This document shows, piece by piece, positions 7,865-15,706 of a DNA stretch of 32,406 nt. Each line of letters starts with the position of its first letter. The stretch's first letter is position 1. The DNA lies in the NCBI GenBank assembly GCA_017642895.1, contig JAEPON010000025.1, positions 1 through 32,406 on the forward strand. Reading direction: 5' to 3'. The notes beneath the pieces are model-generated. The model saw nothing but the letters and a program-made list of their open reading frames with translations, was not told the origin of the DNA and searched no databases. Both the position numbers and the translations under genes were made by a program. The DNA comes from Roseitalea sp. (GTDB taxonomy: Bacteria; Pseudomonadota; Alphaproteobacteria; Rhizobiales; Rhizobiaceae).

Positions 7865-8809
7865 TCAGAAGCCAGTGCCCAGCATTTCGTCGATGTTTGA
7901 TGCGTCGACCTGTTTACCCGGCAACACGACCTCCGCATCGACTGTTTCGCCCTTCGCTATGTTGTAGGCGATCTGGACGCCTTCGGGCGCAACGTACGGA
8001 TAGGTGAATGTCGCAGCGAGCTTTCCGGCCTTGATCGCTTCAAAGGCGTTTTCCTGGCCGTCCACGCCAACAACCGTAACTTCGTCAAGGCGGTCAGCGG
8101 CTTCAAGCGCCTGAATCGCACCCAAGGCCATCTCATCATTATGAGCATAAACCGCCTGGATTTCGCCCGGTCCAAAACGCTGCAACTGGTCCTCCATAAA
8201 TTTCAACGCGTTCTCACGGAGGTAGTCGGCGTGTTGTGTCGCAATGATCTCCAAACCGGATCCTTCAATCCCGTCCAGGAATCCCAGGTTCCGATCGACA
8301 GTTGCGGACGCGCCTGGGGTTCCTTGGATTTCGATCACGTTGCCCGTATTGTCCAGCGCCTCGACCAGGAACTTGCCCGCTTGTTCGCCTATCGGCCTGT
8401 TCAAAGCACCGACATGGGTCGTCACGGGGATGTTCACCTTGCGATCCAAGGTCACGACTTTTATGCCAGCGTCCAGAGCGTCTTGAACAACCGGTGTCAG
8501 TGCGTCGGATGTCAACGGGCTGATCATCAGCACATCCACGCCGCGCGCAATCAGAGATTCAACATCGGTAACCTGCTTGCCGGAATCGTTTTGGCCGTCA
8601 GTGACGACAAGTTCGACATCCTTGAGGTTTTCCTCTGTGTATTTCCTGTTGCCTTCGACCATTGCGACACGCCATGGATGGTTCATGGTGCCTTGGCTGA
8701 AGCCGATGACGACCTTGTCGTCGGCGACGGCCAAATTCGCAGCCGCCGACAGCGCAACTGCGCCGGCGATCCCTAGACCGATTTTCTTGAGTTTCGATGT
8801 CATCTGCAT
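7865..8809 (-). CDS. RbsB-type periplasmic sugar-binding protein (copy 1)
   Basis: The ATG at 8809 follows AGGGAGG by five bases; a second ATG two codons later is possible. The product is 314 residues with a Sec signal peptide (SKLKKIGLGIAGAVALSAAA, predicted cleavage after LAVA, before DDK). The mature part is a type I periplasmic-binding fold: VVIGFSQGTMNHPWRV, then DVLMISPLTSDALTPV, GNVIEIQGTPGASA, AVYAHNDEMALGAIQAL and VVGVDGQ. This is the solute receptor of the RbsA/RbsC-type importer encoded just upstream. It is closely related to the protein at 19567. A regulator-like palindrome (8825-8840) sits just upstream of its ribosome site, so it can be expressed separately from the array. The ligand is probably a monosaccharide or polyol. 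Confidence 0.92.
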   Translation of the reverse strand: MQMTSKLKKIGLGIAGAVALSAAANLAVADDKVVIGFSQGTMNHPWRVAMVEGNRKYTEENLKDVELVVTDGQNDSGKQVTDVESLIARGVDVLMISPLTSDALTPVVQDALDAGIKVVTLDRKVNIPVTTHVGALNRPIGEQAGKFLVEALDNTGNVIEIQGTPGASATVDRNLGFLDGIEGSGLEIIATQHADYLRENALKFMEDQLQRFGPGEIQAVYAHNDEMALGAIQALEAADRLDEVTVVGVDGQENAFEAIKAGKLAATFTYPYVAPEGVQIAYNIAKGETVDAEVVLPGKQVDASNIDEMLGTGF

Positions 8810-8824
8810 GGGTACCTCCCTGTT

Positions 8825-8840
8825 GTGCAAACGTTTTCTC
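8825..8840 (-). promoter_or_regulatory. LacI-family operator (site 1) before binding protein 1
   Basis: On the minus strand this reads GAGAAAACGTTTGCAC, an imperfect palindrome centred between 8832 and 8833. It is identical to the site at 19439-19454 and matches the set described at 14369. It lies 15 bases upstream of the ATG and overlaps the region just before the Shine-Dalgarno. Confidence 0.75.
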
Positions 8841-8865
8841 GGAAAGCCACGAAAAGGCGCGACTT

Positions 8866-8881
8866 CTTCGCTTGAGCGAAG
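8866..8881 (-). other. Short stem-loop after the permease gene
   Basis: CTTCGC (8866-8871) and GCGAAG (8876-8881) form a six-base stem with a four-base loop, eight bases past the permease stop. No U-run follows, so it is at most a weak attenuator or processing site between the permease and binding-protein genes. Confidence 0.3.
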
Positions 8882-8888
8882 TGGTCCG

Positions 8889-9872
8889 TCAGGACGACTT
8901 TTTGCGTTTCCGCATCATTTCGTAGAGCACCGCTCCGACGATGATCGCGCCCTTGACGATTTGTTGGGTGAAAGGGGAAACTCCGACGAGATTCATGATG
9001 TTGGCGAGAACGGCAAGAATTGCGGCGCCGATCATGGTCCCCAGTATTCCGCCTTCACCACCGAAGAGGCTTGTGCCGCCAATGACCGTGATCGCGATTG
9101 CTTCCAGCTCGATGCCCGTCCCGGCAGTCGGTTCGCCGACTGTTAGGCGTGAAACGAATATCAACGCGGTCAAACTGGCCAGCAAGCCGCTAATCACATA
9201 GACGCTGAACACGATGGCTTTGACGTTGATGCCGGAAAGCCGCGCGGCTTCTTCGTTTGAGCCCACGGCATAGATTTGCCGCCCATAGCTTGTGTAGCGA
9301 AGCGTAAAGATCGCGACGGCGGCGACCACGAGGAAAATCCACACCGGTACGGGCAGTCCCAGAGCAAAACCGCGTCCGAGCCACATAAAGTCCGCAGCTC
9401 GTTCACCCAGACCAATCGGTTGGCCATTTGCCAGTGTGAGCGCCAAACCGCGCCCCATGACCATCATCCCCAGTGTCATGATGAATGGCGGGACACCACC
9501 AATCGTTATGCCGATTCCGTTGACCGCACCCATGAGGATGCCAATCAGCAGCACTGCGATGATGGTGAGCGGGACTGACATGCCCGATGTGAGAAGCAAC
9601 GCGGTTGAGACGGCACATACGCCAAGTATCGAACCAATCGACAGATCAATTCCTTTGGTCAGGATGACGAATGTCATGCCGATGCTAACAATACCAAATA
9701 GAGCAATCTGACGTAGAACATTGGTGATGTTCGCTGGATTCAGAAATGCCGGCGAGAGAATAGCCGCGATTACACACAGGAGGACCAGGACCCAGATCAG
9801 CCCCGCACCTTTGGGCAAATAGGACAGGTAGGCCCGCTTTGTTGTTCCTTTGACTGTGCTTAAGTCAGTCAT
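8889..9872 (-). CDS. RbsC-type sugar ABC transporter permease
   Basis: This 327-residue inner-membrane protein of the BPD_transp_2 (ribose/galactose/xylose importer) family has about eight to ten hydrophobic segments. Diagnostic stretches are NITNVLRQIALFGIVSIGMT, VILTKGIDLSIGSI, PPFIMTLGMMVMGRG and YAVGSNEEAARLSGI (the coupling region facing the ATPase), then AIAITVIGGTSLFGGEGG. It ends in a basic MRKRKKSS tail. It forms a homodimeric channel with the ATPase at 10719 and receives substrate from the binding protein at 7865, probably also from the one at 19567. The ATG overlaps the phosphatase stop in an ATGA arrangement, indicating translational coupling. Confidence 0.92.
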   Translation of the reverse strand: MTDLSTVKGTTKRAYLSYLPKGAGLIWVLVLLCVIAAILSPAFLNPANITNVLRQIALFGIVSIGMTFVILTKGIDLSIGSILGVCAVSTALLLTSGMSVPLTIIAVLLIGILMGAVNGIGITIGGVPPFIMTLGMMVMGRGLALTLANGQPIGLGERAADFMWLGRGFALGLPVPVWIFLVVAAVAIFTLRYTSYGRQIYAVGSNEEAARLSGINVKAIVFSVYVISGLLASLTALIFVSRLTVGEPTAGTGIELEAIAITVIGGTSLFGGEGGILGTMIGAAILAVLANIMNLVGVSPFTQQIVKGAIIVGAVLYEMMRKRKKSS

Positions 9873-10714
9873 GTCAATTCGCTCCCCAAGTCGTTGATTG
9901 CAGTGTTCGCAGCCATGATTTTGTCAATGGCGTGCGCGACACCGGCATCTGCATTGGATTTTGTCACCCAATCAGCAGCGCCTTTGACAGCCGCCGTGGC
10001 ATTGCCCATTGCGACCCCAAAACCCGACCATTTGATCAGTTCCAGGTCGTTCTCAGAGTCACCGACCGCAGCAATGCGGTGGCGTTCATACCCGATGGAG
10101 ACTGCGAGTTTTTCGACTGCGGAGCGCTTCGAAACACCAGCCTGGGTGATCTCGATTAGAAAAGTGTCTGATCTGGTGAAGTCGAAATGGCAGTCGAATT
10201 CGTGCTGGACTGCCTCCGCGAAAATCCCGTTTTGGGGGTCTTCCAGGATCAGCAGTTTGAAGATGGGGCCCCGAATCTCTGCCAAATCTCCGATGTAGCT
10301 TGGCGTTGATTTGGTCGCCCTGCTTTCACGCGCAACCAAAGGCCCCTCGGACAGAGTCCACCACATGTCTTCTGTAAACCAACAGGGGTTGAGGCCTTCT
10401 TCTTCCGCTTTTTTTATCAGCCGTACGACGTGTGACAGGTCCAGTTCGGATTGCATAAGCACGGTATCCGATCGTGCACCAAGAACGCCGATCCATGCGC
10501 CATTCAAGCAAACGCATTGCCCGATCAGACCCAGTTCACTGGCTATGGGTCGCAGTGCTCCAGGACTACGCGCTGTCGCTGCGCAAACAGTAATTCCAGC
10601 CCGCTGCGCGCGTCCCACTGCAGCCGTGACCTCTGGCAAAAGCCGGTAGTCATCCGTCAGTGTCGTTCGATCAATGTCGATCACGATGAGGTCGATGGGA
10701 GTCGTGCTCATCAT
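9869..10714 (-). CDS. Cof-type HAD-superfamily (IIB) phosphatase
   Basis: I choose the ATG at 10714 (281 residues), four bases after the ATPase stop; an ATG at 10735 inside the ATPase gene is also open. HAD motif I is IVIDIDRTTLT with nucleophile Asp13 and acid Asp15 (family usually DxDGT; here Arg follows). A Lys in GISKRSAV-like sequence (GVSKRSAVEKL) is motif III, and GDSENDLELI is motif IV. A C2B cap lies between. These enzymes hydrolyse small sugar phosphates or phosphorylated metabolites. Finding one between the permease and ATPase genes of an importer is notable: it may remove phosphate from an imported or dead-end sugar phosphate. Its stop overlaps the permease start by four bases. 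Confidence 0.85.
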   Translation of the reverse strand: MMSTTPIDLIVIDIDRTTLTDDYRLLPEVTAAVGRAQRAGITVCAATARSPGALRPIASELGLIGQCVCLNGAWIGVLGARSDTVLMQSELDLSHVVRLIKKAEEEGLNPCWFTEDMWWTLSEGPLVARESRATKSTPSYIGDLAEIRGPIFKLLILEDPQNGIFAEAVQHEFDCHFDFTRSDTFLIEITQAGVSKRSAVEKLAVSIGYERHRIAAVGDSENDLELIKWSGFGVAMGNATAAVKGAADWVTKSNADAGVAHAIDKIMAANTAINDLGSELT

Positions 10715-10718
10715 GGCC

Positions 10719-12260
10719 CTAGTGAAATGTTGCATACTTCATTATTTCTTCTTCGCTCGCGTCGTCCTTGGTCAGTTCCGCGGTCATAACGCCTTCGCGC
10801 ATCACCAAAATGCGGTCGCACATTCCAAGGATTTCTGGGAGCTCCGACGAAACCATCAGGATCGCGAGACCGTTTTTTTCCGTTAGTTCAACCAGGAGAT
10901 CGTAGATTTCGCGCTTGGCCCCGACGTCGACGCCGCGCGTGGGTTCATCGACAAGCAAAACGTCGCATTTGGCGTTCAACTGCTTGGCAAGGACGCATTT
11001 TTGCTGGTTGCCACCAGATAGATTGCCAATACGGGTTTCGACTGTAGGTGTCTTGACGCGCAACCGCTCAATGTGACCTCTGACAGCTGCCTTTTCTTTC
11101 CCCAGGTTGAGCCGAAAACCAGTGATGAAATCGCGCAGCCTGGAGATTGTAATGTTGAAACCCACGGACTGATCGAGAAACAGTCCTTCGGTTTTCCTGT
11201 CTTCCGGTGCAAACCCAAGCCCAAGCGCGATGGCCTTACGCGGGGAATTGATCGTTGCCGAGTTTCCGTGAAGTTCGATTGTTCCGCTGTCTATGGCATC
11301 CGCACCAACAATGGCGCGCAGAAGCTCAGATCGCCCCGCGCCGGCCAAGCCGCACACCCCAAGGATTTCACCGGACCGCAAGGACAAGGACACGTCTTTG
11401 ACCATATCACCACAGGACAATCCCGTAACGCGGAGCACTTCATCACCAAAGTTGGGTGATCGCGATGGGAAATAGTCCGTCAGGGAACGACCAACCATGG
11501 CTTGAATAAGCGTTTCGGTTGTCCAGTTTTCAGTCTTGTCCGACTTCATCACTTCGCCGTCCTTCAACACCGTCACGCTTTGACTGATGTCGAAGACCTC
11601 CTTTAGGCGGTGCGAGATGTAGATGAAGGAAACGCCTTCATCCTGAAGCGACCGGATCGTGACGAACAACTTCTCGAGCTCGCTGTCACCCAATACGGCA
11701 GAGGGCTCGTCCAGCACGATTAGCTTTGCATTCCTGGAAATCGCCCTTGCAATCTCGACCATCTGCCTTTGCGCAACACTCAGATCGCTGACCTGTGTTC
11801 TGGGATCAATCGCGAAACCCAGGCGCTCCATGTATCGGACGGATTGCACCTCCATCTCTGACCAGTCGACAATCCCGGCTCGCGTTGTTGGCAGCCGGTG
11901 CATGAAAATGTTCTCAGCAACAGTCAAATGCGGCGCTTGCGCGAACTCCTGATAAATCACCGCGATACCGCGATCGATCATTTCGGAGGGCGATGCGTGA
12001 GCGGTGATTTCGCCATCAAACCAGATCGCGCCGTGATCGGACGTGTAAGCGCCCGAAAGGATCTTCATCAGGGTTGATTTCCCAGCACCGTTTTCGCCAA
12101 CCAGTGCATGCACCTCTCCGCGGTCGACGGAAAAGGAGACCTTCTGCAGCGCCTTCACACCGGGAAAGGACTTGTCGATGCCAACCATCTTTAGGATCGA
12201 ATGGTTGTCCCCTCTGATGGCAAGATCGTCTTCATCTGGTTGATTGGCAGTTTGTAGCAT
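10719..12260 (-). CDS. RbsA/MglA-type sugar ABC transporter ATP-binding protein
   Basis: This 513-residue protein carries two ABC domains in tandem. Domain 1 has Walker A GENGAGKS (55-62), a degenerate signature LSVAQRQ (160-166) and Walker B LIVLDEP (180-186). Domain 2 has the degenerate Walker A GLAGAGRS (304-311), signature LSGGNQQK (414-421) and Walker B VLLVDEP (434-440). The degeneracy in domain 2 is normal for RbsA-like proteins. It powers import with the RbsC-type permease. The N-terminus has about 20 extra residues before the family core (ILKMVGIDKSFPGV), and no ribosome site precedes the ATG at 12260. A LacI-type operator directly abuts that ATG, so the true start might be internal or the message may start very close. 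Confidence 0.9.
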   Translation of the reverse strand: MLQTANQPDEDDLAIRGDNHSILKMVGIDKSFPGVKALQKVSFSVDRGEVHALVGENGAGKSTLMKILSGAYTSDHGAIWFDGEITAHASPSEMIDRGIAVIYQEFAQAPHLTVAENIFMHRLPTTRAGIVDWSEMEVQSVRYMERLGFAIDPRTQVSDLSVAQRQMVEIARAISRNAKLIVLDEPSAVLGDSELEKLFVTIRSLQDEGVSFIYISHRLKEVFDISQSVTVLKDGEVMKSDKTENWTTETLIQAMVGRSLTDYFPSRSPNFGDEVLRVTGLSCGDMVKDVSLSLRSGEILGVCGLAGAGRSELLRAIVGADAIDSGTIELHGNSATINSPRKAIALGLGFAPEDRKTEGLFLDQSVGFNITISRLRDFITGFRLNLGKEKAAVRGHIERLRVKTPTVETRIGNLSGGNQQKCVLAKQLNAKCDVLLVDEPTRGVDVGAKREIYDLLVELTEKNGLAILMVSSELPEILGMCDRILVMREGVMTAELTKDDASEEEIMKYATFH

Positions 12261-12276
12261 CAGAAATCGTTTTCTT
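12261..12276. promoter_or_regulatory. LacI-family operator (site 2) abutting the ATPase start
   Basis: The sequence CAGAAATCGTTTTCTT differs from the best copy (14369) at two outer bases. It is internal to the minus-strand array, in the 50-base gap between the SDR stop and the ATPase ATG, and ends at the base next to the ATG. It could act as a roadblock or control an internal promoter. Confidence 0.7.
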
Positions 12277-12310
12277 GGTTAGACTAAGTGAACGCTGCGA
12301 GTGCTGTGAA

Positions 12311-13135
12311 TTACAGTCTTTGGATTTGCATGCCCCCGCCGATGTTATAGATGTCGCCTGTGCTAAATGGCATATCTCCAACAGCGAGTGTGGCGACTCC
12401 GGCGGCGATGTCCTCGGGCTGACCCCATCGGCGCATTGGACAAAGAACACCGCCCTCGACGTCGGCTGTGTACCTGTCCTTCACATCGGACGTCATGTCG
12501 GTAGAGATTAGGCCTGGACGGATCTCATGAACCCTGATTCCCTCGTGCGCCAATCGGATCGCAAATTGCTGCGTTGCCATGGAAAGGCCTGCCTTTGAAA
12601 CGCAATAGGGGCCTTTTTCAGGTGATACCAATGAAGCGTTGGCAGAGGTAATCGTAATAATCGAACGCTCGATTTGTGCGCTCGGATGTTTGATCATTTC
12701 TCTCGCAACAGACTGGGTGAGAAAGAACGTTCCTTTGAGATTGATGTTGATCAGATCATCAAAGCTTGCTTCGGAAACATCCAGCAGATCACCGCGCACC
12801 GATACCTGGATGCCAGCATTGTTGACCAAGCAAGATATCGGCCCGAAAGAGCTGCTGATTGATTGCACCAGCTCGCTGTGGCGGTCGACCGCACCGATAT
12901 CAAGCTGGTAAAATTCCGTTCTTTGGCCATGGCCTTCGACCAGCCTCATCGTCTCCTGCACTTCGCTGTCATCGACAATATCAACGAGTGCGATGTCGAA
13001 GCCCTTTGCTGCAAGGGACGCTGAGATTGCGCGACCGATTCCTCGCCGACCACCGGTCACAATTGCCGCACCGCGGTCCGTTTTCTCTCGAGCGAGCTTC
13101 TTCGTCGCCGAAGCCGAGGTTTTGTCCAGCATCAT
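12311..13135 (-). CDS. Short-chain dehydrogenase/reductase (SDR 1)
   Basis: This is a 274-residue classical SDR with an N-terminal extension of about 22 residues before the fold. The cofactor loop is TGGRRGIG (27-34), followed by LVNNAGI and the catalytic Ser164, Tyr177 and Lys181 (SANASLVSPEKGPYCVSK). The substrate-loop region RPGLISTDM and the C-terminal TGDIYNIGGG are normal. An Asp after the second strand (LVDIVDD) favours NAD(H). The start is the ATG at 13135, which overlaps the CoA-transferase stop as ATGA; the frame also allows a TTG at 13147. It probably oxidises a hydroxyl or reduces a ketone of the pathway intermediate. Confidence 0.88.
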   Translation of the reverse strand: MMLDKTSASATKKLAREKTDRGAAIVTGGRRGIGRAISASLAAKGFDIALVDIVDDSEVQETMRLVEGHGQRTEFYQLDIGAVDRHSELVQSISSSFGPISCLVNNAGIQVSVRGDLLDVSEASFDDLININLKGTFFLTQSVAREMIKHPSAQIERSIITITSANASLVSPEKGPYCVSKAGLSMATQQFAIRLAHEGIRVHEIRPGLISTDMTSDVKDRYTADVEGGVLCPMRRWGQPEDIAAGVATLAVGDMPFSTGDIYNIGGGMQIQRL

Positions 13136-14349
13136 GACACTTTCCAATCGGTGTCTGATTCCGGTCGAGACGCAGCCACTGCGTTCTCAGCAAACAATTG
13201 CTCAATCTCGTTGCCGCTATAAGCCAGCTCCTTTAGAATTTCGCGGGTATGTTCGCCGATTTCGAGAGCCAGTACATGCAGATCCGGCACTTGACCGTCA
13301 TAACGGTTGGGATGATTGACCAAGTGGATTTTGCGGCCGCGGACTTCGATTTGCCGAAACACTTCGGAGTGTTTCAACTGTGGATCATCTAGAAGGTCGT
13401 CGTAATAGTTGACAGGCGCCCACCAGATGCCGTGTTCGTCAAACCGCTCGGCCAGCTCTTCCACGTTGAATCTGGCTGTTGCCGTACTCAGCATGCGCGC
13501 GTACGCATCTCTTTCGGCGTAGCGGTCCATTTCGACGTTGGCACGCAATTCGTCGCTATCAACGGCCTCCGCAAGAACTCCAGCATCGCAGAGTGAAATG
13601 ATGATGTGCCCGTCTTTTGCCGGATAAACGCCGTAGGGCGCTGCGTGGAACCAGGTCGCAAGGTTGTCCTCGCGCTTAAAAACATCGGGGGTCTTACCGC
13701 CCGCGAAATAGTTGACCAGCGCTTCGCCCTGAAGATCGATTCCTGAGTTGATCAGGCTGGCCTCGACGCGCGTTCCGACGCCATCGCGCATCCGGCGAAT
13801 GATCGCGCCGAGGATTCCCATGGCCATCAACGCACCACCATGCTGATCGACGACCGCGGCACCGACTGGCGTAGGCCCCTTGCTTGGCGTGCCGGTCGCG
13901 CTAATCAGACCGGATCTGGCCTGCATGAGAATGTCTTGCCCAGGCAACTGAGCCATTGGGCCGGTAGAGCCGAACCCACTTGCCGAAGCAAAAATCAAAC
14001 TGGGGTTGAGGTCTTTAAGGGCTGCTTCATCAAACCCCAACCGGGCGAAGACGCCTGGCCGAAAATTTTCCATGACGACATCAGCTTCAGCAATCAGCTT
14101 ACGAGCGACGTCCCTTCCGGCACTCGACTTCAGATCGATTGCGATTGACCGCTTGTTCCGATTAGCGCAGAGATAAAAGCCGCTGACGCCCTCGACATAA
14201 ACGTCGGCACCGGACCAGTGGCGCTCATGTGCGCCCCCCACGGGCTCCACCTTGATAACATCAGCGCCCATATCGGCTAAGTATTGTGCGGCAGCAGGGC
14301 CCTGCAAAAAGTGGCAAAAACTCACCACCTTGACGTCGGTTAAGAGCAC
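13132..14349 (-). CDS. Class III (CaiB/Frc-type) acyl-CoA transferase
   Basis: This 405-residue protein starts at a GTG at 14349 with GGGAGG nine bases upstream. Family III landmarks are FLQGPAAAQYLADMGADVIK (15-33), NRNKRSIAIDLKSSAGRD (63-80), VVMENFRPGVFARLG and ASGFGSTGP. The family moves CoA between carboxylates through a covalent aspartyl intermediate. At the place where Frc has its catalytic Asp (pattern VDxSMQD) this protein has Asn201 (VEASLINSGIDLQGEAL), with an Asp four residues later. I recall a subfamily with such a L(L/I)NxxxDLQ pattern, but the consequence is not clear. It is the first gene of the array and would activate an acid, setting up the hydratases for dehydration or hydration. 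Confidence 0.85.
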   Translation of the reverse strand: MLLTDVKVVSFCHFLQGPAAAQYLADMGADVIKVEPVGGAHERHWSGADVYVEGVSGFYLCANRNKRSIAIDLKSSAGRDVARKLIAEADVVMENFRPGVFARLGFDEAALKDLNPSLIFASASGFGSTGPMAQLPGQDILMQARSGLISATGTPSKGPTPVGAAVVDQHGGALMAMGILGAIIRRMRDGVGTRVEASLINSGIDLQGEALVNYFAGGKTPDVFKREDNLATWFHAAPYGVYPAKDGHIIISLCDAGVLAEAVDSDELRANVEMDRYAERDAYARMLSTATARFNVEELAERFDEHGIWWAPVNYYDDLLDDPQLKHSEVFRQIEVRGRKIHLVNHPNRYDGQVPDLHVLALEIGEHTREILKELAYSGNEIEQLFAENAVAASRPESDTDWKVS

Positions 14350-14368
14350 CGGTCTGTTCCTCCCATTT

Positions 14369-14384
14369 GAGAAATCGTTTTCTC
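14369..14384. promoter_or_regulatory. LacI-family operator (site 3) for the minus-strand array
   Basis: GAGAAATCGTTTTCTC forms the core of TTGAGAAATCGTTTTCTCAA (14367-14386), a 20-base palindrome with one mismatched pair. It lies 20 bases upstream of the CoA-transferase GTG. A TTGACT on the minus strand (complement of 14400-14405) is a possible -35 box, which would put the operator over the -10 region. It is identical to the 16-base site at 19535. Confidence 0.82.
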
Positions 14385-14454
14385 AAAAACTCATCTGGGA
14401 GTCAAGCGGTAAACGCCTTTGACCGAAATACCCTGTCCATTGAGCTGCGGTTGG

Positions 14455-14470
14455 AGTAAAACGATTTCGC
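14455..14470 (-). promoter_or_regulatory. Weaker LacI-family operator (site 4) before the regulator gene
   Basis: On the minus strand this reads GCGAAATCGTTTTACT, matching the consensus at about 12-13 of 16 positions. It is 19 bases upstream of the regulator ATG, a normal place for autorepression. It is the most divergent member of the set. Confidence 0.5.
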
Positions 14471-14489
14471 AAATCGAATTGGCGAACCT

Positions 14490-15518
14490 ATGAAGAAACA
14501 AACCAGGCAAGGCGGAGCAAAACTCGTCGACGTCGCCAAGCTGGCCCGATGCTCTCCCGCAACGGTTTCACGGGTTCTGAACGGCAACCCGAAAGTCGGT
14601 GTTTCCGAGCGGGAACGCGTCATGAGTGCCGTCACAGAACTCGGCTATGTTCCAAACGGCTCAGCTCGCGCCTTGCGGTCGACGCGCAGTCGACTGGCAG
14701 GCGCCATCATTCCGACGCTCAATCACGCAATTTACGCTGCGATGGTGGACGGTCTGGAGTCGCGGCTCGCGGAAAGCGGCGTGTCCCTGATCATCAACAC
14801 CTCCGGTTATGACAATGACATCGAGTTCAATCAAGCACGGCTTTTGGTTGAGCGAGGCGTCGAGTCGATCGTTTTCGTCGGCGCCAATCATCACGCAAAG
14901 ACGTTGGAGATGTTAGACGAAAAACGTGTAGGCTATGTCTTCACCTACACCAACGACCCCGGTGAGACCGGAGCCGCGATCGGGTTCGACAATGCCAAAG
15001 CCGGAGCCACTGGCGCACGGTTTCTCCATGATCTCGGACACAAGAAATTTGCCATGATCGGCGGTATCACCAAAGATAACGACCGGGCACAAGGCAGAAT
15101 TGATGGGTTCCTGTCCGAGCTGGAAAAGCTCGGGCATGACCGAGAGAGCGTTCCTGTTTTTGAAGCACCCTACGATGTGGAAAGTGGTCGGCAGGCAATG
15201 GAGTCGCTGATGCAGGTCGAAGATCCAGCAACAGCTGTCTTCTGCGGCAGTGATATTCTCGCGGCAGGAGCAGTGAAATACTGCCAGGCCAAGGGTATCG
15301 ACGTTCCAGGGAAAGTCTCAATCATGGGCTTTGACAATTTGGAGATCGCAGAGCTCACATCGCCAGATCTGACGACACTTGAGGTGCCTGCACGGAATAT
15401 GGGTGTCCACGCGGCCGACTATACGCTGGCCGATGTCAAGCAGCACGCCTCTATGCGGCAGCGCGAATTGCCGCTGCGCCTGATTGTGCGCGGAAGCACC
15501 GGCGCGCGGCCGGACTAG
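14490..15518 (+). CDS. LacI-family transcriptional regulator (regulator 1)
   Basis: This 342-residue protein has an N-terminal LacI helix-turn-helix (KLVDVAKLARCSPATVSRVL, about 11-30), a hinge helix around NGSARALRS, and a type I periplasmic-binding-like effector domain (SRLAGAIIPTLNH, then VESIVFVGA, HKKFAMIGG, ATAVFCGSDILA, VSIMGFDNLEIAE). The Ala-Leu-Arg hinge (ARALRS) is the part that inserts into the centre of palindromes with a central CG step, and all seven candidate sites in the region have a central CG. It is transcribed divergently from the long array. It is most probably the repressor that binds those sites, released by the transported sugar or a derivative. The ribosome site is weak. 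Confidence 0.93.
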   Translation: MKKQTRQGGAKLVDVAKLARCSPATVSRVLNGNPKVGVSERERVMSAVTELGYVPNGSARALRSTRSRLAGAIIPTLNHAIYAAMVDGLESRLAESGVSLIINTSGYDNDIEFNQARLLVERGVESIVFVGANHHAKTLEMLDEKRVGYVFTYTNDPGETGAAIGFDNAKAGATGARFLHDLGHKKFAMIGGITKDNDRAQGRIDGFLSELEKLGHDRESVPVFEAPYDVESGRQAMESLMQVEDPATAVFCGSDILAAGAVKYCQAKGIDVPGKVSIMGFDNLEIAELTSPDLTTLEVPARNMGVHAADYTLADVKQHASMRQRELPLRLIVRGSTGARPD

Positions 15519-15608
15519 CCCTTTCTCGGCCGGCCTCCGCGCCAGCTCGCAGCAGCCCCTATTGATCATCCTGGTGCCGCGACAAAGTTGACTTTGGTGC
15601 ACGAGTGT

Positions 15609-15624
15609 AAGAAAACGTTTTCTC
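15609..15624. promoter_or_regulatory. LacI-family operator (site 5) before SDR 2
   Basis: AAGAAAACGTTTTCTC has one outer mismatch to a perfect 16-base palindrome. It lies 83 bases upstream of the SDR 2 start. TTGACT at 15588-15593 may be a -35 box, placing the operator over the -10/+1 region, although no good -10 hexamer is visible. Confidence 0.75.
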
Positions 15625-15706
15625 AGCACAGGTGACTCAAGCACGACAGCGGGTTCGTCAGTCGCCGGTTCAGCATCAATCTACCCAAAACAAATAGGGG
15701 GGAGAC

